The notes beneath the pieces were generated by a model. That model saw nothing but the letters and a program-made list of their open reading frames with translations. It had not been told where the DNA came from and did no database searches. The position numbers were made by a program, and so were the translations under genes. Of a DNA stretch of 64,000 nucleotides, positions 25,375 to 38,096 are shown one piece after another. Origin of the DNA: Pristionchus mayeri (lineage: Eukaryota; Nematoda; Chromadorea; Rhabditida; Neodiplogasteridae); the NCBI GenBank assembly GCA_036245805.1, contig BTRK01000001.1:26481087-26545086 (forward strand), given 5' to 3'. Position 1 is the first letter of the stretch; each line of letters starts with the position of its first letter.

Positions 25375-26613
25375 GTTTTGATGCCCTGAGGGGCTTCTGA
25401 TCAGTGAACCTCAGTCAAACTCGAGAATCAACCGGCTCAACTCCCTGTGTGTTTGTCGACTCGTGCGTACGGAGCTTGTACCAACACACGGATTTCATAG
25501 GGTGTGGGAAAACGAGAAAGTGAGCGAGAGAGTGACCTAATGCATCGCTGATTTTCACAGATCGAGTGACCACGCCGTCTCTAGTTAGCTTCGTGTAATT
25601 GGAGCAGACTCTCTCTCATTCCACTTGTCTCTAACCTTTTCCAGCATCGAGAGAGACAGCGTTATTAGGAGACTCAATCATTGCATAGCTTCGTCTACTT
25701 TGAAGTCATCAAAAGTAGTACGAATGGTACATCGTGGCACTGATTATTATTCTCCCTAGTGGACTCGAATACGAGTCAGGGAAGTTCACACGAGACCCGG
25801 GAGCTCACCAGGAGTTGTAATGTCATGCACTTCATTATGGATACCTAAGACCATGGTAATGCACCAAACTCCGTGTAACACCCAAGACCGGGGCGCATTT
25901 GAATTATAATTATAATTTATCAGTATTCACGGGGGTACGCGCTGGTCATGGGCTAAGCTCCTGCCATTCTTCTTTAGTCAGACTCCACCAGTGGTTTCAC
26001 ATTTTCTCTTCATTTCGTCTCTCCATCTTTGAGGTGCTAGGCATTACAGATTCCTGATCACTCGATGAATTGGCACGAGAGGAAGAAGAAGCTCCCCAGT
26101 GATCAGATGACCACTCAGTCACGCAATTTCCTCCCCGAATGAGCATAGTATGATCTCTTGGGAGGGCTTGTTGTGAGAGCGGAGAGTCAAGGATCGACGA
26201 TCTTTGAAAATATCACGATGTCAAAGGGAGAGACCAAGAGTTCAACAGTCGAGAGAAGTTGCTTGAGAAACGTTCGTGATCTCTCTTCTCTCCATGGGAT
26301 ATCTAAGAAGATGATGAATTGAGTCTATCGCGATTGTAGCTTCACATTTGTGATCTTCCTTTTCTGAATTGTATTATTTGAGAGCTATATCGCTGTCTAA
26401 TCGGCGACTGCAGATTCCACAGGACAAATGAATGCTGAATTAGTCTCTACCCTATTGAAGTTGAAGCGAAGCCATCCCCAATTCGAACACTCTAGCATCT
26501 CCATTTCTCCCCGTTTGCTCGCAAGTGCGAACTGCCTGCAAGTGCTCCTACTGATCTCCCTCTTCTCGCCTCTCCGTGTGTTCAGATCACCGATCCCTAT
26601 CACTTATCACCCT

Positions 26614-26648
26614 CCCCCCCCTGAGGGAACGAATGCCCTCAGGGGGGG
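26614..26648. repeat. GC-rich perfect hairpin
   Basis: Arms CCCCCCCTGAGGG and CCCTCAGGGGGGG are separated by only about seven to nine bases. It lies about 95 bases upstream of a TATA box. Confidence 0.7.
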
Positions 26649-26740
26649 AAGGGGGGGGCCATTCGATTGTCTCCCGTAGATGGCTTCTCCTTCTTCTTGT
26701 ATCTATCTGGGCGGGAGCTTCTGGAGGGGGCGGGAGCGCG

Positions 26741-26748
26741 TATAAAAG
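26741..26748 (+). promoter_or_regulatory. Candidate TATA box upstream of the saposin-like gene
   Basis: TATAAAAG in a GC-rich context follows the GC hairpin. It is about 500 bases before the saposin-like ATG; a cag acceptor nine bases before that ATG (about 27231) suggests the intervening sequence is a spliced leader intron or outron. Confidence 0.35.
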
Positions 26749-27240
26749 GAATGGTGTCCTTGTATCGTCATCGTAGGTACTCCACCTCTTCTCTCTCTTT
26801 TTTCGCCTATCCTCTTGTCCTTTGCTTTGTCTTCCGACATTGTTCATCATGCCCTCAGGGAATGTTAGCGCTCTTTGACCATTCTTTAGCTCTTGCCAAT
26901 CTCTATGTTATCTAAGGCTGTCATTCGACAAAAGCTTAGAGAATTCCCTCGTAGTCCTTCTCCCTCCCTCCTTCTCAGTGTTAGAAGTGCATGGGAATGT
27001 GACCACCTGTCCATTAGATGGCCCCCACATCATCACTCTCCCCTCTTATCGCGAACTCGCGTTCCTCCCTCTGTGTAAAGATCAAACGCGCTATGAATCA
27101 CTCAGTCTCTTCTCATTTCCTCGCCATTTCCCCTCCCAGCTCCTCTTTACTAGACGTTTACTACAACGATTCCCTCCAGCAGTGCCCCTTCGCTTTATTC
27201 CCATGTTTCATGTCCATTTCCCTCCTTGCAGCGACTCGGT

Positions 27241-29905
27241 ATGTCTCTCCGTCTCTTCGTGTGTCTCTTCCTCCTCTCGGCCACTGCTTCCTCCTGGTCC
27301 TTCGATGAGTGGGCAGCGAACGAACTCCTGCCCAGGACGAGGGATCTAGTGCGGAGACATATGGTCGGAGCAAGGGTAAGTACAATCCTTACTTTCTTTT
27401 TGGATACAAAGGAGAAGTTTGACAGTCTTTAAAACGCGTCAACCCATCCCTCGAAGCTAAAAGATCCGTTGGATCTCATAAGAAACCTCGTGATTCAGCA
27501 CGTGGGAATTAGTGCACATGTGCTCACGTTGGGGAAATGAGTTATCCGCCGGAACAGCTGTTTCACTCTTGAATTTGTTACGAATCAACAGTGTTTTCAA
27601 CAGTGAAAACATTAGCCAAACGAACCGCCAGGCGTTCCAATTGCCCTTTCCTTCCTCCGAGGAGTAGAGTTACACTCGCACTCGCTCTCCCCACTGTTTG
27701 CACTGCGTTTCTATCGTCGTCTAGACTTCCCACTCTCCTCGGTTCCCACGATCTCTCGCCGGTTAGAGAAAGGAGAGAGCAGGAGAAATGGAGAAAGGTC
27801 AGGCAGTGATTTGTAGATGTTCCTGACCGAGCCTAAGAAGGAAGAAGGCGGAGAAGAGGAGGAGAGTTCAAAGATCAGCGAGGACAGCAGCTCCAACTCC
27901 TCGTCGTCATCGTCTTCTGAGGAGAAGAAGGTTCAATTCGGTTTCAGATTCATGGTTTTTGACCTGAAATTGATTTCAGATATCCATGAAGAAGGAGGAA
28001 ATCGTTGCTGTCACTACTGAGGTATCAATATTGCATTCGGAAGGAGAAATGATGACGTCATTCAGCAACCGTCCACCTCTTCCTCTTCCTCCTCGAAGAC
28101 GACGCCATCTGCATCCTCCTCGCCTTCTCCCTCGACGACGACGTCCGTCGCTTCCTCCGTTGAGAAGAAGACCTCGGAGGAGGAACTGGCTGGGAAGATC
28201 GTTGACGTCGCTGAGGTTCGCCTCGAGATTCATTTTGATGCGAGGTTAAAAATGCTTTCGCAGACTTTCGATTTTGAACTATCTAAATCGAAAGTTTGAG
28301 AAAAAAATTCCATCGAATTTCGGACAAATGACACATCCTTTCTGGCATTTGACATTCAGATGTTCTGTGAGTTATACTGGCAAGAATGTAATCTTTGGTC
28401 TCTGTAGGTTCTGCGCAAGATCGCGGACAAGAAGGACGGCAAGAAGGTGGGCTAGTTCATTAACTGGATAATTAATTAATTAATTAATTAGTAGTAAGTT
28501 TTTCTATTTAAGTCGGTCGCCGAGGCGAAGTTGGAGAAGAAGCTCGAGAAGCTGCCTCTCGTCAAGGAGACCAAGATCGACGGAGGAGTCAAAGTGGAGA
28601 GAATCAGAAAGGTTCGTCCATTCTTACTCACATCATTACTGTTTCCTTAGATTTTGCACTCATTCTATATCATTTATTGAAAATATTTTCGAAAATACTC
28701 CAGACCTCATCGCCCGCGCCCTCAACGCCCGCTGTTCCTGCTACCACGCCTGTCGCCCAATACCGACGGTAGGTCAAGAGCCATATTATCAATCGATCCA
28801 ATTATCGACTTTTCAGTGTCTCCTGCGACATGTGCTTGAAGGCCTTCAACGGACTGAACTACAACGTCAATCAGATGAAGGTAATTACTCATTAATTAGT
28901 ACCTAATTAGTTGCCTACTTAAGAAAGTGGCGGAGGACATGGTGCAGAAGGATTGCGAGGCGCTTCTCTATGGAGACGAGGAGGCCATTGGCGCCTGTGT
29001 TGAGGTGAGCACTACTTAGATTGGAGAATGAGATCTCCCCCGATCATTCGCAACATTGTGAGCGAAAGCGCGCGTTATATGTTTCACACTCATCACTCAT
29101 GGACCATCGACAATGAAAAATCAAATCGAGAATAAAATCTTATGAGCCCCTTCATTGCGCGCGTTCCTGATTCGGGCACAGCCGTAGATTAAACAAGGCC
29201 CATGCTGACCCCGAAGTCGTTCGTGATGTTTCCCTGCTCTTCTGAGCACAATTGTGCGCATTCCTCATCCGTAAACTATTCGCGGGCTTCTCCCCTTGTT
29301 GATCTCCTCTCCCCTTCGGCAATCTCCAAACACAGCTGATTGTCCTCCAGAAGGAGCAACCTGACCAAAGGACGGGCGAAGAGAGCGGATAAGCATGTAA
29401 ATCGGCGCGGAGTTAGCATAGCAAATACGAAAAAAGCCGCCATTGACCTCTCCGCTCTCGAGGGGACAATAGAAGCACCGCCGGCTTCCGATTTGAAACT
29501 GAGATCCCCGTCCGAGAATAGGAGGTATCCATTCCAAGGCATACACTGAATCTGGGAAAGAAGAGGTAGCCAATAGAATCACGGACTATGCGAGGGATTT
29601 TCCACCTTCACCATTTTAAGAATATTGAAAATATTATTAATTTAATATTTCAGGTGATGCTACGCAAGATCGATGAGTACTACAACAAATTCGAGCCGAT
29701 GATCCAGACGAATAAGGTGAGACTTCCTTCATTCCTTATTATCTTTTCTGTTAGAATCAGTGAAATAGAGAGCGAGAAAGAGAGTCAGAGAGACTTCTTC
29801 TAGCAGCAACTTTACAGCAACTCAGCATCAAATCTATCTTTGCAGGCCTGCGTGCGATTGGGGATGTGCGCTGCTCATCTGGTCTCCAACCGAGTCCCAC
29901 AGTAA
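27241..29905 (+). CDS. Secreted saposin-B-domain protein with acidic/Ser-rich N-terminal region
   Basis: Eleven exons join in phase to 303 codons: 27241-27375, 27817-27930, 27980-28021, 28066-28215, 28408-28446, 28513-28611, 28704-28768, 28817-28880, 28924-29004, 29654-29716, 29846-29905. A signal peptide (MSLRLFVCLFLLSATASS) is followed by an acidic and poly-Ser region, a Ser/Thr/Pro linker and a Lys-rich helical segment. The C-terminal 80 or so residues show the saposin-B six-cysteine pattern: SCDMC, KDC, GAC, then ACVRLGMC, the last just before the stop. Saposin-like proteins bind or perturb lipids and in nematodes include antimicrobial gut effectors and lysosomal activators; which applies here is not visible. 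The long low-complexity extension before the domain is unusual against short saposin-like peptides. Intron 9 (29005-29653) is much longer than the others. Confidence 0.85.
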
Positions 29906-30739
29906 TCCCTCACGATTACGGTAGATCCTCTCCCTCGATTACGGTAGCCCCGGAGCTTTAAAAGCAGTGTCTTTCATCATGCCCTTCTCTGTTTCTCCTC
30001 AAGCCAAGTTTGCCCAATAGTTTTCATCGTCTTCCAGCGTACTCACCTCTCCCTCTCCCCCCCCCCCCTCTTAGACACACAAATAGACACTCAAAGGACG
30101 CAAAGGACCAGGAAAAAGTGATTGAGCACTCCCTCAAGAGGTTTCCATTTCACTGCCCCGTTCCCACTCCCCATGCGTCCCCCCATTCCTCTCGAACTTG
30201 CACCACTCGACTCCCTCACAACACTGTTCTCTCTCTAGACCTCTTCGTTGCCGTGGGGCTAATAACTTTAATAATAATACCTTAATCAATGATTGAATAA
30301 GTAACTTATTCGCTGTTGCTCAAGAGATAAACGACGTCTGGTCGAATTCGACTTATTATTCACAACGTTCCAGTCAAATACAATGCACAAGTGCGATATT
30401 GTGAGTCAATTTGGTGTATTTCAAGCTAGAAAACTGCGGGAAAACATCCGACGAAATCTCATAAATCGACTACAATCAAAACGGAAATCCTCACAAACAA
30501 GCATTTCGCTCGAACACAACTGGAAAAATACAAATCTGGGGAGACGAGGAATGAATAGCTGCCTCTTTTTGGTGCTCTGAGAAGGGCTCAGGGGTCGATT
30601 ATACAATCGGAGGCTATGCAACACAAGGGTATATAGGACAGGAAGTGATACAGAATTAGGGGGATCAATACATGGGGCATCATAGGCGAGAGTACAGTAT
30701 CTTAGAAATATACGGTAGGGAGGGGGTACGGTAGTGCTC
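29906..30739. other. Convergent intergenic region
   Basis: 3' flanks of the saposin-like (+) and glutamine synthetase (-) genes. Contains a C-tract near 30057-30068. No gene seen. Confidence 0.5.
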
Positions 30740-33700
30740 TCAGAAGTTGGGCACGTAGGTGAGGGAGAGTTTGCGGTCTCTGCCAGCCAGACAGCACGTC
30801 TTCACGAGAGCAGAAGTCACAGTGTAGGGATCGCAGTTAGAGGAGGGACGACGGTCCTCGAAGTAGCCCTGCAATCATTAATTAGTCTAAATAATATTCA
30901 AATATTATTGCTATATTTTTAATTCCGAAATGATGGACACACTGAGGAAGCACCTCGTTCGTCTCTATATATCATAAAACACAAGTTCACGAATCGCACA
31001 AAATCCAGGAAAGTAAAGATTGAGAATCATGGACTTTCCTAACGCTCGCATCGCAACTATTTTGGTCTGCTCCTACAAGCTGCATCAAAATATTAGACAA
31101 TAACAGCCTGGTGTCAATGCATATTTCTTTCATACTGTCACATAACCTCCTGTGTTCAACTAAAGATCACAGATCATTCGAAATTTCTTCGATATTTGCC
31201 CGACACCCTCCCTAATCATTCCTTATTATCTCTCCATCACCCGGGGTTGTGAGACGGAAAATGAGGGAGATATACCTAGAGTGGGGAGAAAGGGGGAGGA
31301 TGGGCCAAATATCAAAGATGTTTCGATCTTTCACTCACAAACTGATCGTCGAAGGTTTGTTTGGGTATCCGGATGGAGCACTGTCGATTGGCGACTCCCG
31401 ACGAGAATGCATCGATCGTCTCCGTCTCGTGCGCACCCGTAAGACGTCTGCCAATGTTTAATTTATTTTAATTAATTAATTAATCTAATTAGATAGGCAA
31501 ATATCAATGTACTTGGATGCCTTGCAACGACATCGATTCACCAGTTCCCTCCTTCTCTACATCCACCGCCTGGTACAGTATCCCTCCCTCATCTACCGTA
31601 TACCTCTCGTTGTCCCTTCCTCCGTGCGGGTCGTAGTAGGCGATGTGATGATTGTGGACCTTGGACAGCTTCTCGATCGCCTCCTCGATGTGGCTGGAAG
31701 AGGAGAGAGAGAATTACTCTTTCCATTTTCCACATTCTTTCGCCGACTGAGAAATGACGATGCACAGGATACTGTTTTAATAGGGAGATGTACTAGTCTA
31801 CACAATGAATATCCATGTCGTATGAAGCCTTCGTGAAACCCAGGAAACACAGTTTGATTGAAGAACTACGGACTACGGCCGAGCAAGCATACCATAACCC
31901 CATCAGTTGTCGATTGACCATCTCTGCTACCGTAATCACTCACGCGTATCCGCCCGGCTCGCGCATCGCCTGCGTAGAGAAGTTGGCGTGGCAGCCGGCG
32001 CCATTCCAGTCGCCCACCACGGGCTTAGGATCCAGAGAGACGATCACGCCAAAGTCCTGCGCCGATTAAATAATTATTTAATCAATCAATCGATAATTTG
32101 TTATCAGGCGCTTGCATTTCACAGTTCGTTCCATTTCAAATCGGCGATTGCACAGAAACCCGAAACTACCGTAATCCACAAATTATCGATTTAGTACCTC
32201 GCAGATGCGATGGAGGATGAAGCGGGCCATCCACAGCTGGTCGCCCATCTCGATGCCCTCACACGGTCCCACTTGGAACTCCCACTGCAAGCGAGAGATC
32301 AAATGAATAATAGATAACGATTTATTTTTTTCGGATCCCATTACGGTATCTCTCGATTATCGATTACCTGCGAGGGCATGCTCTCCGCGTTCGTGCCACT
32401 GAGCTTGATGCCGGCGTACATGCAGGCGCGCGCGTGAGCCTGCGAGATCGATCGATATATCGGCTACCGTAATACCAACTGTACCTCCCACCCATTGGTA
32501 GCATCTTCCCTAACCTCAAGGTACTCTACTTTGCCATAGTTTCCTTCTCAGTCTACTGAATTTTCTTCAGGCTACCGTATCTTCCACATGTTACCGTACC
32601 CAATCAGGCTACTGATTTGGCTATCCTCACCTCCACGATCTCCCTTCCATACACCTTGTCCGCGCCCACGCCGCAGTAGTAAGGGCCTGAAATAATCGAT
32701 AGTACCGTAACCTGTTGATCCACCGTGCACTTTCCTTGCCAACTGAGACTACCATATTTCCAAGAACCTCCCCAGATATATGCACTGGACGAAGATGCCC
32801 TTCGAATACGACTACCGTATCCCTCCCTTACCGTACCCTGAGGGCCGGGGAATCCGCGACGCGGCCACCCGAGCGGATGCTTGTCCATGTCGAGCAGCGT
32901 ATACTCCTGCTCCATCCCGAACCACGGATGCTGGTCGAACGCCTTAATTTGTACTTGTATTATTTAAAAATTGAATATTAAACTGGCGAACGTGTTCCAA
33001 TGACTCGATATTGAAAGATTGTAGTGAAATAAATTGTTTGTGCTATTTCTAAAATTCAAAAGCATCGTTCCGAAATTTAAATTTCAGCCCACCTTCTTCA
33101 TCACCTCCACGCACTCCTTCCGATTGTTCGAGGCTGCAAAAGAAGTGAATTATTCAACCGAACAACTATCAAATCCTTCCGCCTAATCTGTTAGTTTCCA
33201 CTGTTCTCATCAAGCTAATTGTCGATATCACTTCGCGACCGTTATATGCGTCCAAACATCACTGTTCGTTCAAGAGAGAAAAAGTGCGACAGCACGGGAT
33301 CAAAATGCTACTCTCCCAATCGGTTGTTGCGATAGTCACATTTCTTACTAAAAGAGGGGCAATAGTCACAAGATAGAAGAACATGACAAAATAGATAAAT
33401 TTTTAAACAAATAAAACACACCCGTCGGTTTTCCGTTCTTGTCCAGGGTCTCGCAGAGCACCAGCTTGTTCGGGCCCGGTCTACAATCAGTTAGTTATTG
33501 CTGAATTTGGCTACCGTACAGCAATGGCCTAGCGTGGAATGTTGTCAAGGCATTCATCAGCATATAGCATGTAGAGATGATAGCTACACAACTCTATACT
33601 TCACTCTGACGTCAGATACGGTATCCCTACCGTACCCCATCAAATACCGTACCTGAAGGGGTCTCGGAAGAGGGCGACGGGTTTCATGAAGACGTCTGAT

Positions 33701-35549
33701 TCGTCTCCGATCGCCTGCCCAGTTGAGGTTCCATCGAAGTTCCAAGTGGGCAGCTCTGAATCGAGGAACGTTGATATCTCCGTATTTATTGTGGTAAGCA
33801 AAATTTGAAAAGTAGCACATTTACACTTTTTTTCATCCTCGACTTGCCACGAGGAGCCTTATGAAACGAGTGTAGCCCACACAACGCCACTACACCGAAT
33901 GAGACTAGATCAGAAACGATTAATCGATCTAAATACCGTACTCCTTGCTGAGCACTCACCGGAAGCATTCTTGGGCTCGAAGTCGAAGACCTTCGTCTTC
34001 GAACGCAGATACTCGCCCGTCCCATCCACCCAGACGTACTTGACCTGAAAAAAAAATTCAGAGTCCGGACACCTAAGTGTTGAAAAACGGAATAAAATTC
34101 TTCCTCGGCTTCCAGACCTCGTTCGACTATTTACACTTCATCATTTCCACAACCACGGTTGATCCACATATTCCTCTATCAGTTATGATATGACCTTGCA
34201 AATGACACGTGCCCTCTTATCCTATCTTTCTGTGTCATCTCTTCGTGTGCTCTAAGTGGTGGATGATCATCACTTATTGAACCCGGTCGATTCGTGTTCT
34301 GCCGAATCAGAGAAAGCAGCGGCGAAACCGCGTGACTCTCCAAGAGATCAGCATCGAATTGAGCACTGATCTCTTGGAAAGTCACCCTCTCATTCCTGCG
34401 TATTCTCCCACTCTCTCTGGAAGTCGATAGCCATGGGGAATGAAGAGAGTCCTACACACACTCGCACCCGATCTTTCATGTCATCGCTCATATGAGGCAA
34501 AGTTCTCATTCTCTCCATACTCTCGCGCCTGTCGGTAGAACCAAAGGCAAAACACATGCGAGAAAATCAGAAGATCAAAAGACACCCAGTGCTTGAAATC
34601 TAAAAAGAGCGCACGTCTCTAAGACAACGTCATCTACTCGTTAAGCATGTCATTCAAGAAGTAAACACCGCTCTTTATGGGCCGATCAGTACAGGAAAAT
34701 ACTGAGGAAAGTGGAGAGCTGAGGTGAAATCATCTCTATTCAGATGTCGGCACCACAATCATTTCTCATTCCCTTCCCACCGCAGAGGGGTTGTGCGACC
34801 GAGAATCAGGGAAATACATCTAGAAATGAGTAAGGTAGAGGAAGAGGAGGGGGGGGGGGCAATTGTCCAAGAAGTGCGCACGGGTCTTACCAGCTTCAGG
34901 GTCTTCTCAAAGACCAAAGACCACCCTCACCTGGACCATGCCTGACTGGTCGAGGCGCAGGTACTTGTCCATCACGTCGGCGCCATCTGCAATTATGAAT
35001 AATTAGGCTCAAAGATCTACTCCAAGTTGTTGACTCGCACCCCCACTATCTCTTCACGCTTTGATCTACGGCTTCCCGTTGATGACGTCATCGTGGTGTC
35101 AAAAAACCATTCTCGTCAGAGGGGAGAGAGAGGGGAGAGAGAGGGGGGGGGGGCGGGGCAGAGGGGAGAAAACACGATAGGAAGAGAGGAGGTTCAACGA
35201 TCCACACAAATGCGATAGATCAAACGCCCAAAAGATTGAGCGGGCGGTGGGAGGGAGGGTAGCTGGGAATTCATTGAACGGCCCAGCTAGTCTGACTACG
35301 CCGCATAGTCAACCAGCGACCAACCTAATTGAAGCCGATAGCAAGTAAACATACTCCCGTATAATGAATTCGTCTATACTTATAAAAGAGCAGTGTATGA
35401 TGCCGCAACTCAGCACTACGAACCAGCCAATATTGCTCAGAATAGCTCACTAAAGCTTGCTAAAAACACGCAGATTCCAAGTTGGTGTTGATCAGAGTAA
35501 AGGAGGGAAATAGCTTACCAGGGTACTTCCGTTTCAGCTCGATCGGCAT
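30740..35549 (-). CDS. Glutamine synthetase (class III/eukaryotic GSII type)
   Basis: Makes glutamine from glutamate, ammonia and ATP, in the cytosol. Exons from the start at 35549 ([10 protein letters not shown]) to the stop at 30740 add up to roughly the 360-370 residues usual for animal enzymes. Family landmarks in order: [13 protein letters not shown] (33960-34045), [11 protein letters not shown] (33653-33755), [12 protein letters not shown] (33421-33480), [12 protein letters not shown] and [12 protein letters not shown] (32836-32945), [17 protein letters not shown] (32632-32686), [11 protein letters not shown] (32197-32285), [13 protein letters not shown] (31945-32058), [23 protein letters not shown] and [14 protein letters not shown] (31361-31445), and [15 protein letters not shown] in the last exon (30740-30868). 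These include ATP- and glutamate-binding elements and appear intact. A cag acceptor lies nine bases before the start codon, so a 5' exon or spliced leader is likely. Introns carry G-tract repeats and many CTACCGTA copies. Confidence 0.95.
31206..31310. repeat. G-tract dispersed repeat, copy 1 (degenerate)
   Basis: Shares with the copies at 34755 and 44142 the order GGTTGTG, a GGGA/GAAATA-like block, CTAGA, and a G-rich run ending in GGGC(C)AAAT. Lies in an intron of glutamine synthetase. Confidence 0.5.
34332..34385. repeat. Short 20-base-arm hairpin in a glutamine synthetase intron
   Basis: Arms GTGACTCTCCAAGAGATCAG and CTGATCTCTTGGAAAGTCAC are reverse complements with one mismatch around a 14-base loop. 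Pairing does not extend outward, which argues against a typical microRNA precursor. Confidence 0.7.
34755..34870. repeat. G-tract dispersed repeat, copy 2
   Basis: Contains CGCAGAGGGGTTGTGCGACCGA, GGAAATACATCTAGAAATGAGT and a run of about ten G followed by CAATTGTCC; matches the copy at 44142 over most of its length. In a glutamine synthetase intron. Confidence 0.65.
35110..35168. repeat. GA-rich microsatellite with G-tract
   Basis: Repeated GGGGAGAGA units run into about a dozen consecutive G; low complexity, within the first glutamine synthetase intron. Confidence 0.6.
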
Positions 35550-38076
35550 GGTTCGGACCTGAAAATATACAATTTAGAAATATAAATAAAATAGTAATTC
35601 CGATCACAAATGAGAATCAGTAATCACGTGAATGTGCGCACGCGCGTCAGAGATAAGTACGGAACACAGAGAGAGAATGAGAAATGAATGGAAGGAGAGA
35701 TAGAGAGATAGAGAGGGAGAGGGAGGAAGGGGATAGGAAGAGGAGGAGGAAGGGAAGCGATAGGTGGTAGGAAGAGAACAAGTGCGCAATGAAAGTAGAT
35801 GGAGAGAGAGGGGAAGTATGCACACGTTAATACTCTTTACTACCTCCTCACATGGGATCATTCGTGTGGCTCTCTCTCGCTCTCTCTCCCTCTCTCACGA
35901 TGTTTGCTCCCTCGTACAGAGGACGCCGCGACCCCAACAGGGAAGGGTGCACAGGCACGGGAGGAGGAGGAGAGAGGGGGGAAGAGTAGGGAAGGAAAAG
36001 AACAAGGAGGAGGAAGGAGGGGAGAGGAAGAGGAAGCAGGAGGACTAGAAATAGACGAGAGTGAAAGATCACGCTCAACATGCAGTCATGGAGAAAGAGG
36101 GAGTGGGAGAAATATCAACTTTACTTTCAAAGACTCACATACGATTTTGGTGTAGATCTTTCAAAGTTGGCACCAATCGGGAACAAATTTAAATCGGCCA
36201 GACATAACATTTCGTCCGAAACATCTCGCTCGAAGCATGTAAAGGACTAGATCACGCGCATAAATGTCAACTAGATTGTATTGAAGATCTTATCGGGAAC
36301 ACACTCTCTCTCATAGATCAGCTACATCAGATATTCAGGATTACTAAAATATTTATGAGGCGCAAATGCAAGAATTGGGTGAAAAAAAAAGAAGAGCGAA
36401 AGATCGAGATGCGATTCAGTGTGGAAACGGAAGTGAAAGCAGGAGAAGAACTGAAATATTTGAGTAAGAACCATGCACTTCCATTCGGAGTACGTACTTT
36501 CACACACACATCTTACTTAGAAATACGGGAAAGTAAAAGTGAACTTTCCACTACTCCCAGAACAATCTCCGTAAAATTGATCAAGACTAGGAATACGCCC
36601 GATTCTGCTAAAGTGAAGAGTAGTAGGAAACTGAAGTACACAAGGAAGCGAGAATCTCGGAATGGGCAGAGGGGCGCAATCTCGCTCATAAAAGATCAAT
36701 TGATGCGAATTGATCTTTCCCGAGTGATCAAAAGCGCACAACTTATTTTTAACACTTTGAGTGGTGCCATTCGCTTCACAAGGGAAGGGAGAGACAACGG
36801 GGAGGAAATATCAGCACTGATGATGGGGAGAATGCGTGCTAGTTACGTGCTAACTTTATATCAAAAAGTTACCTGAATCGTCACGATTTATACTCCGACC
36901 CCGGAACACTCAAAACCACTGAAGAAACACCTGCAACGCCTCCTTTCATTTTTGCCCGACCTCCCCTCTTTAAAGCCTATCCAAAGACCACAAGATCAGA
37001 GGGGCAATCTTTCAAGAGCACTCTTGCAGCGAGGTGAATTGGACGAAAGATGAAGAAACGGCCCCGAATGGTGGTGGGACGCGCTAATACACTAACAAGT
37101 GCACCATTGGCGAGCACTCATTTATCGATGAACACCATCATTCACTATCATCGAAGCACCAACTATAAGCGGGTGTACATAACTCCGCAGACTCCAGCGA
37201 GGAGAAGCTGTTTTCCCATTCCGGATCTAGTGAGAAACTGATCTCCAGCACAATATTACAGCGTTTAGAAACATCCAACAAAATCCAATAATATTACATT
37301 TTAGAGAAAAATACTCCCTGGCAGTGGCAGAGTGTTATTGAAGATTGAAAGATCGTGCTTCAGATTTCAATCAAGAGTGCGAGAGAAGCAGACATCCGTG
37401 TATTTTCACTGCTTTAGTGATCACTCTACGAGGCTTCTGACGGAGTCTTGTTTGTCAATCTTCCTTTCACTCTCTTTTCCTCAAGCAAGCCTCGTATTTC
37501 TCTCTCATTTTCTTGTATGGAGATCACGTACTACTACACTTCACAACTGACATGCCAACTACGAGATTTCACACGCCTCGCTATACAACTCTGACTGAAT
37601 TAGCACCCGAGCGATCTCCGATATAAAGAAGGAGAGCATTTGCAATGCCTAGAATAGATTTCACTAGCCGTGAGGGGTTTCTAGGCAGCTGAAGAGGGAA
37701 AGAGTGGAGAGATAGGGAGTGAAACACAGACGGGGCGAGGAAAGAGAGCACAGGGTTCAGTTGAGTCCTCAGAGTTCAGAAAAGGGAACAAAGAAGGTAC
37801 TTCATGCGATCAAGAATCGATTTTCATATCAGATCGATACACGTTGAATGTTCAATTATTTATTCAGTTCCCTTCTGTTGATTACACATGAAAAAACACA
37901 TCGAAAAATCTCATTCTCACAGACCAAAAACAGAAAACCGTGATGTGAAATCAAAAGACATTTTTTGAATATTATTAAAGCTTCTAAATTATACGAGCAA
38001 AGGCTAGACTCGTACAGTCCACACAGATCAAAGACAATAACAGGAATAATCTATGAACAGAAAATTGAGGTACAGA
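35550..38076. other. Upstream region of glutamine synthetase and 3' flank of the Lys-rich gene
   Basis: Starts with GA-rich simple sequence (about 35680-35770) and contains further purine-rich stretches to about 36050. A 173-codon open frame at 36355-36876 (+) has no family signal and a Ser/Lys/Arg-rich composition that an AT/GA-rich background could produce. The distal part (37741-38096) is one copy of a duplicated segment. Confidence 0.5.
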
Positions 38077-38096
38077 CTATACAAAGCTCTTCTCTA
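37741..38096. repeat. Duplicated segment, copy A (3' end and downstream flank of the Lys-rich gene)
   Basis: Diverged but clearly similar to 39211-39568 in the same orientation. Shared blocks include GGTTCAGTTG, AATCGATT, CAATTATTTATT and GATTCTCACAGACCAAA-like sequence. It runs into the last codons of the Lys-rich gene. Confidence 0.7.

Larger units (their letters stand above)
23089..27240. other. Long spacer without recognisable gene
   Basis: More than 4 kb with only scattered short open frames lacking family signals or splice support. It holds a short tandem duplication (GGGAAAATCAGCTGCTG twice, about 25070-25103), a small inverted-repeat element (25253-25374), a GC-rich hairpin (26614-26648) and a TATA box (26741-26748). 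Confidence 0.5.

Noticed and set aside
27558..27565. CTGTTTCA, the core of the nematode piRNA (21U) promoter motif
   Set aside because: A single copy is expected by chance in 64 kb, there is no cluster, and it lies in an intron of the saposin-like gene.
36355..36876. 173-codon open frame upstream of glutamine synthetase
   Set aside because: No recognisable domain, low-complexity Lys/Arg/Ser composition and no supporting splice sites or neighbours; kept only as a note.
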